Of a stretch of DNA of 64,000 nucleotides, positions 34,359 to 46,088 are shown one piece after another. This stretch comes from Halicephalobus mephisto (taxonomy: Eukaryota > Nematoda > Chromadorea > Rhabditida > Panagrolaimidae). The first letter of the stretch is position 1. Every line of letters starts with the position of its first letter. The stretch is taken from positions 248,001-312,000 of the forward strand of contig SWDT01000029.1 of the NCBI GenBank assembly GCA_009193035.1, in the 5' to 3' direction. The notes beneath the pieces were generated by a model, which worked only from the letters and a program-made list of their open reading frames with translations, searched no databases and had not been told where the DNA came from. The position numbers and the translations under genes were made by a program.

Positions 34359-36920
34359 TTCTTAATGTACTTTTTTTTCGTTGTTTTGTAGCTGACCAAA
34401 TATGATGAGAATCTTGATTATTTCAATGAATACTATAAATGTCAATAAAAAATTTATTATAATATTATAAAAAATAATCATCAATATTTTGATAAAAAGT
34501 TTTTGAATAAAAATTCAGTTATTTTTTAAAATTTCTTATTTAAAAAATTTTTAAATTGCAATTAATTTTTTTACCTTTTTATTTATAAAAATTTCAATTA
34601 TTTTTATAAAAATTCAAAATTTTCTATTTTTTGAAAAATTAAAAAATTAAAAATTTTCTATTTTTTGAAAAATTAAAAAATTTCAATTATTTTTATAAAA
34701 ATTAAAAATTTTCTATTTTTTGAAAAATTAAAAATTATTTTTATAAAAATTAAAAATTTTCTATTTTTTGAAAAATTCGAATTTTTCTCTAAAAATAAAA
34801 TTTCGTTTTTAAATTTTTGGAATATTTTTCTGCAAAAAACGATTACATCAGTTTTCTGTAATGATCAAAATTCAATTTTATTTTTCAAAAAACTTTCAAA
34901 TCCGGGCGTTTTTTAAACAATAACGGTCAGACCATTTCCTGTAGATTCCGAGATCATTATTTTTAAAAAAATAAAAAATTTGATTTATTAAAAAAAATTA
35001 AAAATTCGATTTTTTACAAAATTAAATTTTTTTTAATTTTAAATTTTTTTTAAAATTTTATTTTTTGCAAGATTTAATTTTTAAAAAAATTAAATTAAAT
35101 TTTTTTTAAATTAAAGAAAATTTGATTTTTTATAAAACTTAATTTTTAAAATTTTTTTATTTTTTTTTAAATTTAATTTTTAATTTTTAATTTTTTTTTA
35201 ATTAAAAAATGTTTATTTTTTTTAATTTTCGGACATTTTTGAAGAAAAATAAAAATTATTTTTTTGAAAATGTTTTTGATTTATTATTTGTTTTTTGAGC
35301 ATTAGGATTTTTGAAAATTGTTATTTGTTGTTTTAAATTTTCGATGATGTTTGAGATTTTTTTATTTATTTAAATTGCAAGTTTTTGCGTAATTCAATAT
35401 TTATTTATTTTAAAGTTTCAAAGATGTTTGGAATATGGTTTTTTTTAATTTTAAAATTACGACGATAATGAAAAATATTTTTTTCAATTTTTAATTTTTC
35501 TAAAAATTCAAAAAATATTTTTGTTTAATTTTCAATTTTTTAAATTTTCTAAAAATCCAAAAAATTTTCAAAATATTTTTTAAAATTTTCAATTTTTAAT
35601 TTTTTTTTAATTCAAAAACTTTTTATAATTTTAAAAATATTTTTGAAATTTTCTAATTTTTACAACTTTTTTAAATTTTTTTCAGTTTTATTTTTTTTTG
35701 AAAAAATTAAAATTTCACAAATATTTAAAAATTTTTATATTTATTTTTTTAAATTGAGAAATTAATATTTTTAAAAATGGTTATATTTATTTTTTTTAAT
35801 TATTATTATTTTTTTATTTTCTTAAAATTTATTTTTTTAATTATTATTATTTTTTAAATTTATTTTTTTAATTATTATTTTTTAAAATTTATTTTTTTTG
35901 AATTATTATTATTTTTTTAAATTTATTTTTTTAATTATTGTTATTTTTAAAAATTTATTTTTTTTGAATTATTATTATTTTTTTAAATTATTATTTTTTT
36001 ATTTTCTTAAAATTTATTTTTTTTTATTTTGATGACGCTTGAAACATGTTTGTTATTGTAAAAATTAGTATGTTTTTTAAAAACAAAATACACCTATTCG
36101 AAGAAAGTCAAAAAAAATAAAACTTAATCATCAGAGACGGATTAGAAAATTTCATTCAGAAAAATTTTTCTCAAATGCTTGTCGGATTACGATAAAACTG
36201 TCTTGAGTTTGATTCTTTTTTTAAATTTTTTATCTTTAAATTTTTATCATTTTTAAATTTCAATTTTTCTTAAATTAAAATTTATTTTTTAATTTTTTTT
36301 AAGATTTTAACTTTTTTTTTAATTTTAATTTTTTTATGATTTAACTTTTTTTTAATTTCAATTTTTTTTAAATTAAAATTTATTTTTTAATTTTAATTTT
36401 TTTGAAAATTTTTATCTTTTTATAATTTTTTATCTTTTATAGTATTGAATTTGTAAATAAATTTGAAAATGAGTCATTTTGGTTCGAAAATTAGAAAATA
36501 ATTTTTTTATGAAATTGTTTCACAAAAAAATTTTAAAATTAAAGTAATTTTATTTTTTTAAATAATTTTTAAAAATTTAAAGAAGTTTGAAAATTTAAAA
36601 AATTTAAAGAAATTTGAAAATTTAAAAAACTTTATTTTTTAAAATTTAAAGAAGTTTGAAAATTTAAAAATTTTATTTTTTAAAAATTTAAAGAAATTTG
36701 AAAATTAAAAAATTTTATTTTTTAAAAATTTAAAGAAATTTAATTTTTTTTAATCTATTTTTAAAAATTTAAAGTAATTTGAAAATTAAAAAAATTTAAA
36801 GAAATTTAATTTGTTTTAATCTATTTTTTTGCGGGGAAATTTATCAAAATCCCACCCACTGTAAATTCCTGTGTCTTGATTTTAGATGAAAATTCTGAAA
36901 ATTTACGACATTTCACGTAC

Positions 36921-36992
36921 GTCAAATTCACTGATTTCGATGAATGACCAGTTTCCGGCAGGATTCCTAGGTGTGCCTTCCCGATCGACACA
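36921..36992 (-). other. Candidate exon of an unidentified minus-strand gene
   Basis: On the minus strand, AAACAG at 36998-36993 and GTACGTG at 36920 flank 24 in-phase codons reading CVDREGTPRNPAGNWSFIEI then SEFD. The pattern Cys, Asp, Gly, Pro-Gly-like turn, Trp resembles small cysteine-rich extracellular modules. I found no convincing partner exon within 4 kb, so it could be chance or a gene remnant. Confidence 0.25.
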
Positions 36993-37099
36993 CTGTTTGT
37001 AGGAATGATGAATTACCGTTGAAAATATTTTTTATCAGTTACGACGTCATCAAAAAATACCTTTGGAGATTAAAAATACTGCAATATTGTGGAATTTTT

Positions 37100-37340
37100 G
37101 AATATGAAAAATTAAAATTTTCTAAAATTTAAAAAAAAATCAAAAAATTAAAATTTTCTAAAATTTAAAAAAAATCAAAAAATTAAAATTTTCTAAAATT
37201 AAAAAAAAATCAAAAAATCAAAATTTTCTAAAATTTAAAAAAAATCAAAAAATTAAAATTTTCTAAAATTAAAAAAAAATCAAAAAATTAAAATTTTCTA
37301 AAATTTAAAAAAAATCAAAAAATTTAATTTTCTAAAATTT
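37100..37340. repeat. AAAATTTTCTAAAATTTAAA array
   Basis: Seven copies of a unit near 38 bases, AATTAAAATTTTCTAAAATT then TAAAAAAAATCAAAA. Confidence 0.75.
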
Positions 37341-37509
37341 AAAAAATCGAAAAATTTAATTTTTTAAAATATTAAAAAAATCGAAAATGAAAAAATTTGA
37401 AAAATTTAAAGAATTCTTGTCAGGACCATATCGCAAAAGTGATAACTGATTTTTGTAGTCATGTGATTATGGAATCAGTCTTTTTAACCTAGATTTTTGG
37501 AAGATAATA

Positions 37510-37975
37510 GAAATTCCAGAAATTCGTGTCGGGATCATTCGATGGGTATTTACTTTAATTTTTACGTTATTGTGGTCCTAAAACGAATATTGAATTCTTA
37601 AAATTTCATAAAATTACAAAATTTACTAAAAACTTCCAAAATCAAAAATTTTTCAATTTCTTAAAAACTTTAAAAATTCGTGTCGGGATTATTTGGTGGG
37701 TATTTACTTTAATTTTTACGTTATTGTGGTCCTAAAACGAATATTGAATTCTTAAAATTTCATAAAATTACAAAATGTACTAAAAACTTCTAAAATCAAA
37801 AATTTTCCAATTTTATAAAAACTTTAAAAATTCGTGTCGGGACCATTCGATGGGTATTTACTTTAATTTTTATATTATTGTGGTCCTAGAACGAATGTTG
37901 AGTTCTTAAAATTCATAAAGTTACAAAATTTACTAAAAACTTTTAAAATAAAAAATTTTTTTGAAAGTTTTTTTT
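37510..37975. repeat. Tandem repeat, about 155-160-base unit, three copies
   Basis: Each copy has TTCGTGTCGGGACCATTCGA, TGGGTATTTACTTTAATTTT, ATTGTGGTCCTAAAACGAAT and TTACTAAAAACTTC. Copies start near 37524, 37679 and 37832. Confidence 0.75.
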
Positions 37976-38185
37976 TAGATTTTTTTTAAAATTTTTTTTT
38001 GGATTTTTTTGAAAAATTTTTTTTTATTTTTTTGAAAAAATTTTTTTTTGGATTTTTGATTGATCGGAATTTTCGCGATAAGACCCAATTTTAAATTTTG
38101 TTTACTATTCCACGGTGATTTAAATAATTCTCATTTGACCGATTATTCGTCAACGAGGTTATCAATCGCCGCCCATATTGAGGTC

Positions 38186-38194
38186 TATATAAAA
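38186..38194 (+). promoter_or_regulatory. TATA box of the peptide precursor gene
   Basis: TATATAAAA lies 112 bases before the ATG. A TTTTTTCAG acceptor at 38235-38243 between it and the ATG fits spliced-leader addition to the nascent transcript, leaving a leader of 54 bases. Confidence 0.55.
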
Positions 38195-38297
38195 CGGTAG
38201 AATCGGAGACGAAAACAGTTTTTTGATTTTTGTCTTTTTTCAGCGGCATTCCGGACATTTTTATCAAATTTGAAGTTTTCCAAAAACTGAAGTTTTA

Positions 38298-40674
38298 ATG
38301 ACTTTTTCGATCAGAATACTTTCGAATTTCATTTTTATTACGGTATTTCTGTTATTCTTTATTACAGTACACCAGGTAGAAGGCAGACCGACTTTCGAAC
38401 AATGTAGGTTTATTTTCTGATTTAAATTTTCGAGTTTTTGGAAATCCTGAAGATATTCTAGAATTTAATAAGGGCTTCTGGAATTTTCGAAACTTTTGTG
38501 GAAATCTTCTGAAAGCTTCTAGAATTTCACAAGTCTTGGAAATCTTCTAAGATTCAGTAGAAGCTTCTGGAATTTTTGAAACTTTTGTGGAAATTTTCTG
38601 AAAGCTTCTAGAATCTCATAGAATTCTTCTAGGATTCAGTAGAAGCTCCTGAAGCCTTCTGGAATCTGATAAAAATCTTGAAAATTTTCTAAGATTCAGT
38701 AGAAGCTTCTGGAATTTTTGAGAATCTTGTAGCGAATTTTTAGAATTCAGTAGAAGCTTCTGAAGCCTTCTGGAATCTGATAAAAACTTTGAAGATATTC
38801 AAAGATTCAGTGAGAACTTCTGAATCTAATGAAGACTTCTGAAATTTTCTAGAATCTTATAGGAATTTTGAAGACATTTCGGAATCCAGCAAAAACTTCT
38901 GAATCTTGAATTACACAAAAATTTAAAAAATATTCCAGAATCTGGTAGAAAATTCTGCAGTTTTCTAGATAATTTAAAAATTTTCTTCGAGATTATTTTA
39001 GAAATTTTTTCCAAGATTATTTTAGGATAAAATTCTTCTCGAGACCACTTTAGAATAAAATTCCCTTTGAGACCATTTTATACGAAAATTCCCTTTGAGA
39101 TCACTTTAGAATAAAATTTTTCTCGGAACCGTTTTAGAATAGTTCTTTTTGAGACCATTTTAGAATAAAATTCTTCTCGAGACCATTTTATACGAAAATT
39201 CCCTTTGAGATCACTTTAGAATAAAATTCTCTTCGGGACCACTTTACATTAAAATTCTCTCCGAGACCATTTTATACAAAAATTCCCTCTGAGACCATTT
39301 TAGAATAAAATCCATTTAAAATAGTACTTTTTTAAAAAACTTTAAAATATAATTCCATATTTTTTAACAAGAATGCCATTTTTACCTTTTTTCCTAAGTG
39401 ACCAGTTAATCCAATTTTGCGAAAAAATTATTCAAAAACATGTTTTTATTTTTATTGTTTCAATCACGAACAGTTATTTGATAAATGCACCCAATAATCG
39501 ATCAAAATTTCGAAATAATTTTTTTCGACTTTGTCCTGTTACAGTACCTAATTATTTTTGGATTAAGTTTCCGCCCTTAGCTTAGACCTTTTTTATCAGT
39601 CCCAACCCAAAAATCGAAACAATATAGTTATTGTGCTAAGGTCGACATCAAAATCAAAGTCAAATTTGCACTTTGAATGCAATGTTCGGATAAATAAGTT
39701 GGTATAAAAATTTGCACTTTGCGTGCAATGTTCGGATAAATAAGTCAAATTCAAATCTGCACCTTGCACGCAATATTTAAGCAAACCAGTCAACATCAAA
39801 TTTAAATCTGCACTTTGCGCGCAACATTTAAGCAGTTCGATTGATATTAAAACTTGCACTTTGCGCGCAACATTCCGGCAGTTCGGACAACATCAAAACC
39901 CGCACCTTGCATGCAATATTTAGGCAAACCAGTCAACATCAAATTTAAACCTGCAGCTTGCATGCAAAATTTAAGCAGTTCGGTTGATATTAAAACTTGC
40001 ACTTTGCACGCAACATTCCGGCAGTTCGGACAACATCAAAACCCGCACCTTGCATGCAATATTTAGGCAATTTGATCGGTATTTATAAAAATTCTAAAAT
40101 TAAAGTAAAATTTACACTTTGGCAACATTTGAGCAATTTAATTTGTTCAGTTATTGTGCAAAAATTCAATTGTATTTTAATATCGACCACTGTACAGAGT
40201 CCGAGACTGCTTCTTTTTCAAAGACAATTTTGGACATTTTTCCGAGGATTAAGCATTTCATTGATAACAGTCCTAAAACGAAGACGGATAATTTTCAATC
40301 ATTAAAAAAATAAATTTAAAAAATTAAAACACAGTAATCCATTACTGTAACAAAGCTAATTTTTTTATAATTTAAAAAATTTAATTTTTAATTTTTTTAT
40401 AATTTTAAAAATTTAATTTTTAATTTTTTTATAATTTTAAAAATTCCAATTTTTCATAATTTTAAAGATTTAATTTTTAATTTTTTTTATAATTTAAAAA
40501 ATTTCACTTTTTAATTTTTTTATAACTTTAAAAATTTCAATTTTTTATAATTTTAAAGATTTAATTTTTTCAGATGGTCGAAATCGAAGAAACACTCAAG
40601 AACTTCAACGTCTTCTGATTCAATTGATCGAAAACGAAAACGGTATTGGTAGAGCACTTCCGAGACCTGGCTAA
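38298..40674 (+). CDS. Small secreted, probably amidated peptide precursor
   Basis: Two exons, 38298-38403 and 40574-40674, encode 68 residues. The first encodes a hydrophobic signal peptide (FSIRILSNFIFITVFLLFF, then VHQVEG) and a short acidic lead. The second encodes YGRNRR, a basic cleavage site, then NTQELQRLLIQLIENENGIG and RALPRPG before the stop. Processing after NRR and amidation at the final Gly would release a helical peptide of about 26 residues ending in PRP-amide. The start NTQEL resembles PDF-type peptides (NSELI) and the tail loosely resembles NPF or PRXamide types, but I cannot assign a family. The donor used is T/GTAGGT; a donor three bases on gives a basic, low-complexity tail ending KRKRYW. 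The 2.2 kb intron is all tandem repeat. Confidence 0.6.
38440..38980. repeat. TTCTGGAA/GAAGCTTC array in the peptide-gene intron
   Basis: Units of 60-75 bases with GATTCAGTAGAAGCTTCTGG, AATTTTTGAAACTTTTGTGG and TTCTAGAATCTCATAG. Dense alternating TTC and GAA triplets resemble heat-shock-element spacing. Confidence 0.65.
39000..39315. repeat. GAGACCATTTTAGAATAAAA array
   Basis: Eleven or so copies of a unit near 33 bases, TTCTCTTCGAGACCATTTTA then GAATAAAA or TACGAAAA. Confidence 0.75.
39640..40085. repeat. TTGCACTTTGCGCGCAACAT array
   Basis: About eight copies of a half-unit of 55-60 bases. A higher-order unit near 150 bases (39845-39990 and 39990-40075) repeats almost exactly, with GCAGTTCGGACAACATCAAA and GCATGCAATATTTAGGCAAA. 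Open frames here are repeat artefacts. Confidence 0.75.
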
Positions 40675-40979
40675 ACTTCCAAAAAAACTAAAATTCCATA
40701 GTTGGACCAAATAAGCCGATCTCAAAGTTGTCAATCAAGTGTGTTTTGATTTTTCGTCAAAAAAAACATTATCTGTATATTTGAAGTCAAATAAAATTTT
40801 TCAAAGACATTCTTTGGGATATTCCCTGGAAAAAAATTACACAAACTGTCAGTTGGCTTTCCTAGAGAACATCTGTTCTTTTTCGTTTCGTTTCTCAAGA
40901 ACAAAGAACGTTGGTGTCTTCATTCAATAACAAATTTAAAAACTCAACAAAAAGGCATAAAAACGTCACCTATCAGTTG

Positions 40980-42137
40980 TCAGTCTAGTTTTAACAGAGT
41001 GGAATACTTTTGTAAGGATTCGTTTACTTCTTCATAGTGTTTTTGAGACCTTTGAGCCATGTCTTGAAACAATGCCGGAGAGATCGTTGCTTTCCCTTGA
41101 ATATTCGAAAGCAAAATCCGATCATTGGATATATGGACCATCTCGATTGTTGCTGCACAAAGAGCTATCAAGTCCGTCGGTGGATCCACGATTAAAAGAG
41201 GCTAAAAACTCTTAATTTCTATCCAAAAAATATAGAAAACTTACTTCTGATTTTCCCCGAGGAACGTAGAGAGCAAAGGAACTGAATACTGGAGTTTCTT
41301 TCAGATTCAACTTCCGAACTTCGTTGTCCTTGACTGTCAGTCTTGTTGTGTCAATTTGTTGTTCGTCTTTTTCCAAAGTTTGGAGCCATTTGTATTCAAC
41401 TTTCGGAATTCTGATTTGTAACAGCACCGCATTCAATCCTATCAATACAGCATCCATCATGAACCCTTCTGCACTGAATATCTGCAAAGAAAGATTATAA
41501 AGTAGTGTAAAAAACACTACAAAGTAATCCAAAGAAGGATTAAAAAGTAATGCGGGAGATATTGCAAGTTAATGCAAAAAATATTAAAAACTAAAGTGGA
41601 AAATATTATGAAATGATGTAAAAAAGGGTTATAGAGTATTGTAAGGGCAGATTAAGAAGTGATGTGGTAAATAGTACGAATTCATATAAAAACTGCGGAA
41701 CTTACAGTGATGGTGAACCTCAACTGATACCTAAACGCTTCTTCTTCCGACTTGAGTTCAGTTCTGTCGAAAATAACATCGTTTTTGGCCAGATAGTTTA
41801 AATTCGTCTTTACAGACTCAACAGCAGCCTGGAAAAGAAAAAAATTAAGAATTTCGAAAGCGATATGTACCTGTCCTTTCTTGTCAGAAGCCTCAATTTT
41901 GAACAACATCGGTTCACTGTCGTTTTCTCGTTGGAGAATCAGTCTTCCAGTTACTGAAACCACGACATCACCACGTTCAACAATAACGGTCCTTTGTCTC
42001 TTCCAGTTGGTTCCAGGATATATCCGGATGTCCCTAAATTTATCGAGTCCACGACCGTCAGGGAAACTATCGGCCAGCAAAAACCCGTCATAATAAGCAA
42101 CCGGATCCGATTTCTTCAACACCGCTGCAGACGTCAT
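40980..42137 (-). CDS. exos-8: Exosome complex subunit EXOSC8/Rrp43
   Basis: Non-catalytic RNase PH-fold subunit of the hexameric ring of the RNA exosome, which threads RNA to the nuclease for 3'-5' processing and decay in nucleus and cytoplasm. Minus-strand exons: 42137-41871, 41828-41706, 41481-41245, 41201-40980. All are phase 0, giving 282 residues (human EXOSC8 has 276). The N-terminus DPVAYYDGFLLADSFPDGRG fits the family's LEYYRRFL...RPDGRE start. FSAEGFMMDAVLIGLNAVLL matches its LDACTFALLAALKNV helix, PVFSSFALYV its PVATSFAVF, and PLLIVDPPTDLIALCAATIE its LLIVDPTGEEE block. The family start is followed by a divergent middle. A TTTTTCAG at about 42155 before the ATG fits trans-splicing. 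It is convergent with the peptide gene (305 bases between stops). Confidence 0.8.
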
Positions 42138-43892
42138 TCTCGGAAATATGGGATTCTGAAAAATTAATTTTTGATATAAACACATTGAAAAATCGCGAAA
42201 TCGCATCTGGAAGACATAAAATAGCAGATATACAACATCGGGACAACTCGACGTGCGGTTCATCTGGTACTCGTTAAAAACGTAAAAAAAGTTTGAAAAA
42301 AGTTAAAATTAAAAAAATAGGAAAAGTGGAAAAATTTTGAAATAAATTTGCGCACGAATGTAGATTGTCGAAAAGAACAGAACGCCAATAATCCGGGAAA
42401 TTTTAATTTTCGCACTTTTTGAATAAAAATAAAATTTTAAAAACTTTGTTTAAATAATTTTGTTTTAATTAAAAATGGAAAATTACAATGTTAAAAAAAA
42501 TTTCGAAATTTACAAACAAGTACTGATTGTCGAAAAAAACAGAACGCCAATAATCCGGGAAGTTTCAATTTTCGCACTTTTGAATAAAAATAAAATTCTT
42601 AAAACTTTATTTAAATAATTTTGTTTTAATTAAAAATGGAAAATTATAATGTTAAAAAGAATTTCGAAATGTACAAACAAGTACTGATTGTCGAAAAGAA
42701 CAGAACGCCAATAATCCGGGAAAATTCAAATCTACTTTTTAGGTACAAATTAAAACTTTCATATTATTATTTTATTTTTACTTTTTTGAAATTTATTTTG
42801 CTTAAAAATGTGGAAATTATTTTTATTCAAAAAAAAAATAAAATTTTGAAATTTTCGTTTTTTAAGAACAGAACGCCAATGATTTTCGAATTTTAATTTT
42901 AACATGATTTTGAAATTTATTTTTATAGTTTTTTAAACTTATTAAATATTATTTAAAATGAAAAAATAAAAGTAAATTTTTGGATTTTTAAACGAACAGA
43001 ACGTCAGTAATTTTTTACATTTTTAAAAAAATTTTAAAAGTAAAAAAGTTTTTAAAAATTTTGTTTTTTAAATTTTTAAATTTCTTAGATATCGTTTAAA
43101 ACAAAAAAATATAAGTAAAATTTTTGTGCTTTTTAAAGAAACAGAACGTCAGTAATTTCGAAATTTTCTTTTAAAATTATAAAATTAAAAATTAAAAATT
43201 TTAAAATTTTTTAGATATAATTTGAAACAAAAAATATAAGTAAAATTTCAAAATTTTTGTGTTTTTTGAAGGAACAGAACGCTAGTAATTTCAAAATTTT
43301 CTTTTAAAATTAAAAAAAATTATAAAATTAAAAATTAAAAATTTTAAAATTTTTTAGATATGATTTGAAACAAAAAATATAAGTAAAATTTTAAAATTTT
43401 TGTGTTTTTTGAAGGAACAGAACGCCAGTAATTTCGAAATTTTAATTTTGCTCCAAGTTTAACATTTATTTTATTGCCTTGTTTTTGCTTCCCTTCTGCA
43501 ACTCAATTTACCTAGAGATCTTGAAAACAATTTGCCCTTTCATTTTGCATAATCTGGGACAATCCCGACAAATCAAGGATCAGTTGTCGCTGTTTTCCGG
43601 AGGCGGCACTGACAACTGTGTGTCTCTTCCTGGGGCTTGTATTCGATCTTAAACTTCGCCTACGGCAATGGCTGAGCTTGATGAATGAAGTCGATAGAGC
43701 TAAAAGACAGCATTTTAAAAATGTCCGTGGGGGCGGTGTCCCGAGAAAGCCCGGGAGCCGGTCCGATCGGCTTTATCTCTGAGTTTATGTTTTGCTTGAT
43801 CTTTGCGGTTGAATTTTTATATTTAAATTTAAAAAATAATTTTTAATTTTTTGATTACTGTAGGTAAAGCGGATTTCGAAGGATCTGTAGAC
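42138..43892. other. Divergent intergenic region of exos-8 and unc-87
   Basis: Positions 42360-43440 are a tandem array (separate entry). From 43480 to 43800 the DNA is clearly GC-richer and unique and includes CCGTGGGGGCGGTGTCCCGA. This is probably the unc-87 promoter or 5' leader. A TACTGTAG acceptor-like tract ends at 43863, so a further 5' exon of unc-87 may lie here. Confidence 0.55.
42360..43440. repeat. Tandem repeat with an AACAGAACGCCAATAAT core
   Basis: Eight copies spaced 130-180 bases, each with GAACAGAACGCCA(A/G)TAAT, followed in the first three by CCGGGAAA. The core is far better conserved than the AT-rich spacers, which vary in length. Confidence 0.75.
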
Positions 43893-46000
43893 ATGTCTGA
43901 CGAGGAAGAACAGTACGAAGGGGAGGACGAGGAGGAATACGAGGAAGAAGAGGAGGTCGGGGACGAGAATGTGGAGCCCGAGAAGCCGGTCGAAGCCCCT
44001 GAGGAGGAGAAGAAGCCCGAAACAGCTCTGTCCCCTGCGGCAGCCACCTCCGGACGGTCCATCCCTTCTCCGTCTCTGAAAAGCCCCACTCCTGGACGCT
44101 CATTCGATCCTCCGAAACCACCGAAGTCAGTTCAACGTCGAAACGAACTCTATGGGGGCGGGAAACCCTCGAAGTTCGACAAGGAGACCCTGATGCGGTC
44201 CGAGGGCATCATCCCCATCCAGGCCGGGTCCAACAAGTACGCCTCCCAGAAGGGCATGACTGGCTTCGGTCGTCCTCGTGACGTCATCGACAAAGTCAAA
44301 TCTGATAATCTCAAAGAAATCACCGATGAAAAAAAAATCGAAGCTCTGAAAGGATCCACTTGGCTTCAATCCGGAACGAACAAATTCGCTTCTCAGAAGG
44401 GACAATCCGCCTTTGGCGCTGTTCGTGATGTCAACTACAAAACCAAAGGCACTGGAGGTGCTTCAGAAGTCCCCGAGGAGAAAGCCAGAGCTTCCGACGG
44501 AATCGTCCCTCTCCAATCCGGAACCAACAAACTCGCTTCCCAAGCAGGCATGACCGGCATCGGCATGCCCAGAATCGTCGATGGTAAGATTTCCAAAAAT
44601 TAATCATTTTCAAAATCCTTAAAATTTCAATTTTTTTTAATTCCAAAAATATCTGAAAATTAATCATTTTAAAAATCCTTAAAATTTCATTTTTTTAATT
44701 CCAAAAATATCTGAAAATTACTCATTTTAAAAATCCTTAAAATTTCATTTTTTTTAATTCCAGAAATATCTGAAAATTAATCATTTTAAAAATCCTCAAA
44801 ATTTCATTTTTTTAATTCCAAAAATATCTGAAAATTACTCATTTTCAAAATCTTTAAAATTTTATTTTTTTTAATTCCAAAAATATCTGAAAATTACTCA
44901 TTTTAAAAATCCTCAAAATTTCAATTTTTTTAATTCCAAAAATTTCTAAAAATTATTCATTTTAAAAATCCTCAAAATTTCATTTTTTTAATTCCAAAAA
45001 TATCTGAAAATTACTCATTTTCAAAATCCTCAAAATTTCATTTTTTTAATTCCAAAAATTTCCAAAAATTACTCATTTTAAAAATCCTCAAAATTTCATT
45101 TTTTTAATTCCAGAAATATCTGAAAATTAATCATTTTCAAAATTCTTAAAAATTTCTGTTTTTAAATTTAAAAAAATATTTATTTTCAAAAAATTCAAAA
45201 ATTTCTAAAAGTTTTGGAATTTTTTGAAATTTGTTAAGATTCTGTCGAAATTCATAATTAACTTCTGAAGTTTAGAATTTTGGAATTTTAGAAAATTTAT
45301 AATTTTGGAATATTTAGAATATTGGAATTTTGAAAAATTTATGATTTTGGAATTTTATAATTTTATAATTTTGGAAAATTTATGATTTTATAATTTTGGG
45401 AAATTTATGATTTTATAATTTTGGGAAATTTATGATTTTTTATGAAATGTGATTTCAGTGAGAAAAACGTCAGAACAAGACCGTGAATCCCAAGGTTTCA
45501 TCCACCTCCAGATGGGCACGAACCGATTCGCCAACCAGTCTGGCATGACTGGGTTCGGAATGCCCCGATTGACCTTCACGAAATACAAGGACGAAGTTCG
45601 TGGAGAAATGCCTCACGATGAATCCAGTACTTCTCGACAGACTTCTGGTTGGAGAGAGGGAGCTTCTCAAGCCGGAATGTCCGGTTTCGGTGCTTTCCGT
45701 AATACTACTGTAGCCATGCTCCAAGCTCAAGATCAACGTTCCCAAGGCATGATACCTTACCAAATGGGAGTTAATTTCCTCGACAGTCAATCCGGAAAAA
45801 CCGGTTTCGGCATGCCGAGACAAGTCTTCACCCCCTACGTCGACGATGGCCACGAGGAATTGCCTGCGGACATTGCTCGTCGTCCAGAAGTCCCATTCTG
45901 GTCCGGCTCGATGGAACCCGAATTCGCCAACCAGACGGGCATGACCGGTTTCGGTACCCCGAGAGACGTCAAAGGAGAATACGTTCGTCGAATGTGGTAA
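43893..46000 (+). CDS. unc-87: UNC-87, calponin-like-repeat actin-bundling protein
   Basis: Muscle thin-filament protein that bundles F-actin and stabilises sarcomeres. Exons 43893-44583 and 45459-46000 join in phase to 410 residues. After an acidic N-terminus (MSDEEEQYEGEDEEEYEEEE) and a Pro-rich segment come seven calponin-like (CLIK-23) repeats: GIIPIQAGSNKYASQKGMTG, WLQSGTNKFASQKGQSAFG, GIVPLQSGTNKLASQAGMTG, GFIHLQMGTNRFANQSGMTG, a shortened GWREGASQAGMSGFG, GMIPYQMGVNFLDSQSGKTG, and FANQTGMTGFGTPRD. Seven repeats is the number in C. elegans UNC-87. The frame is open 14 codons upstream of the chosen ATG to a possible acceptor at 43863, so a longer isoform is possible. The codons are GC-rich relative to the window, as expected of a highly expressed gene. 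Its stop lies 88 bases from that of the convergent transporter. Confidence 0.92.
44600..45145. repeat. Tandem repeat in the unc-87 intron, about 60-base unit
   Basis: Nine copies of TTAATTCCAAAAATATCTGA, AAATTACTCATTTTAAAAAT, CCTCAAAATTTCATTTTT. Copies are over 85 percent alike by eye. Confidence 0.8.
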
Positions 46001-46088
46001 CTGCCAAAATAACTTTCCTCGAAAAGTAATCAATTTTAATTTTTATCAATTAGAATCAAATTTTTTTAGTTTTTTTTTAGATAAATTT

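Larger units (their letters stand above)
32848..38297. other. Intergenic, 5.4 kb of repeats
   Basis: Holds a SINE-like piece with minisatellite tail (33246-33585), a piece shared with 57205-57295, a hairpin array (34041-34358), long AT-rich filler (34400-36840), one GC-richer island with a possible exon (36921-36992) and further tandem arrays up to the peptide-gene promoter. No full gene supported. Confidence 0.55.

Noticed and set aside
39596..40313. Several overlapping frames rich in Cys and Ala
   Set aside because: All fall in the TTGCACTTTGCGCGCAACAT array inside the peptide-gene intron.
43829..44405. Minus-strand frames of 69-92 codons
   Set aside because: Antisense shadows of the UNC-87 acidic and repeat exon.
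45470..46033. 187-codon minus-strand frame
   Set aside because: Antisense of UNC-87 exon 2; it stays open because of codon bias.
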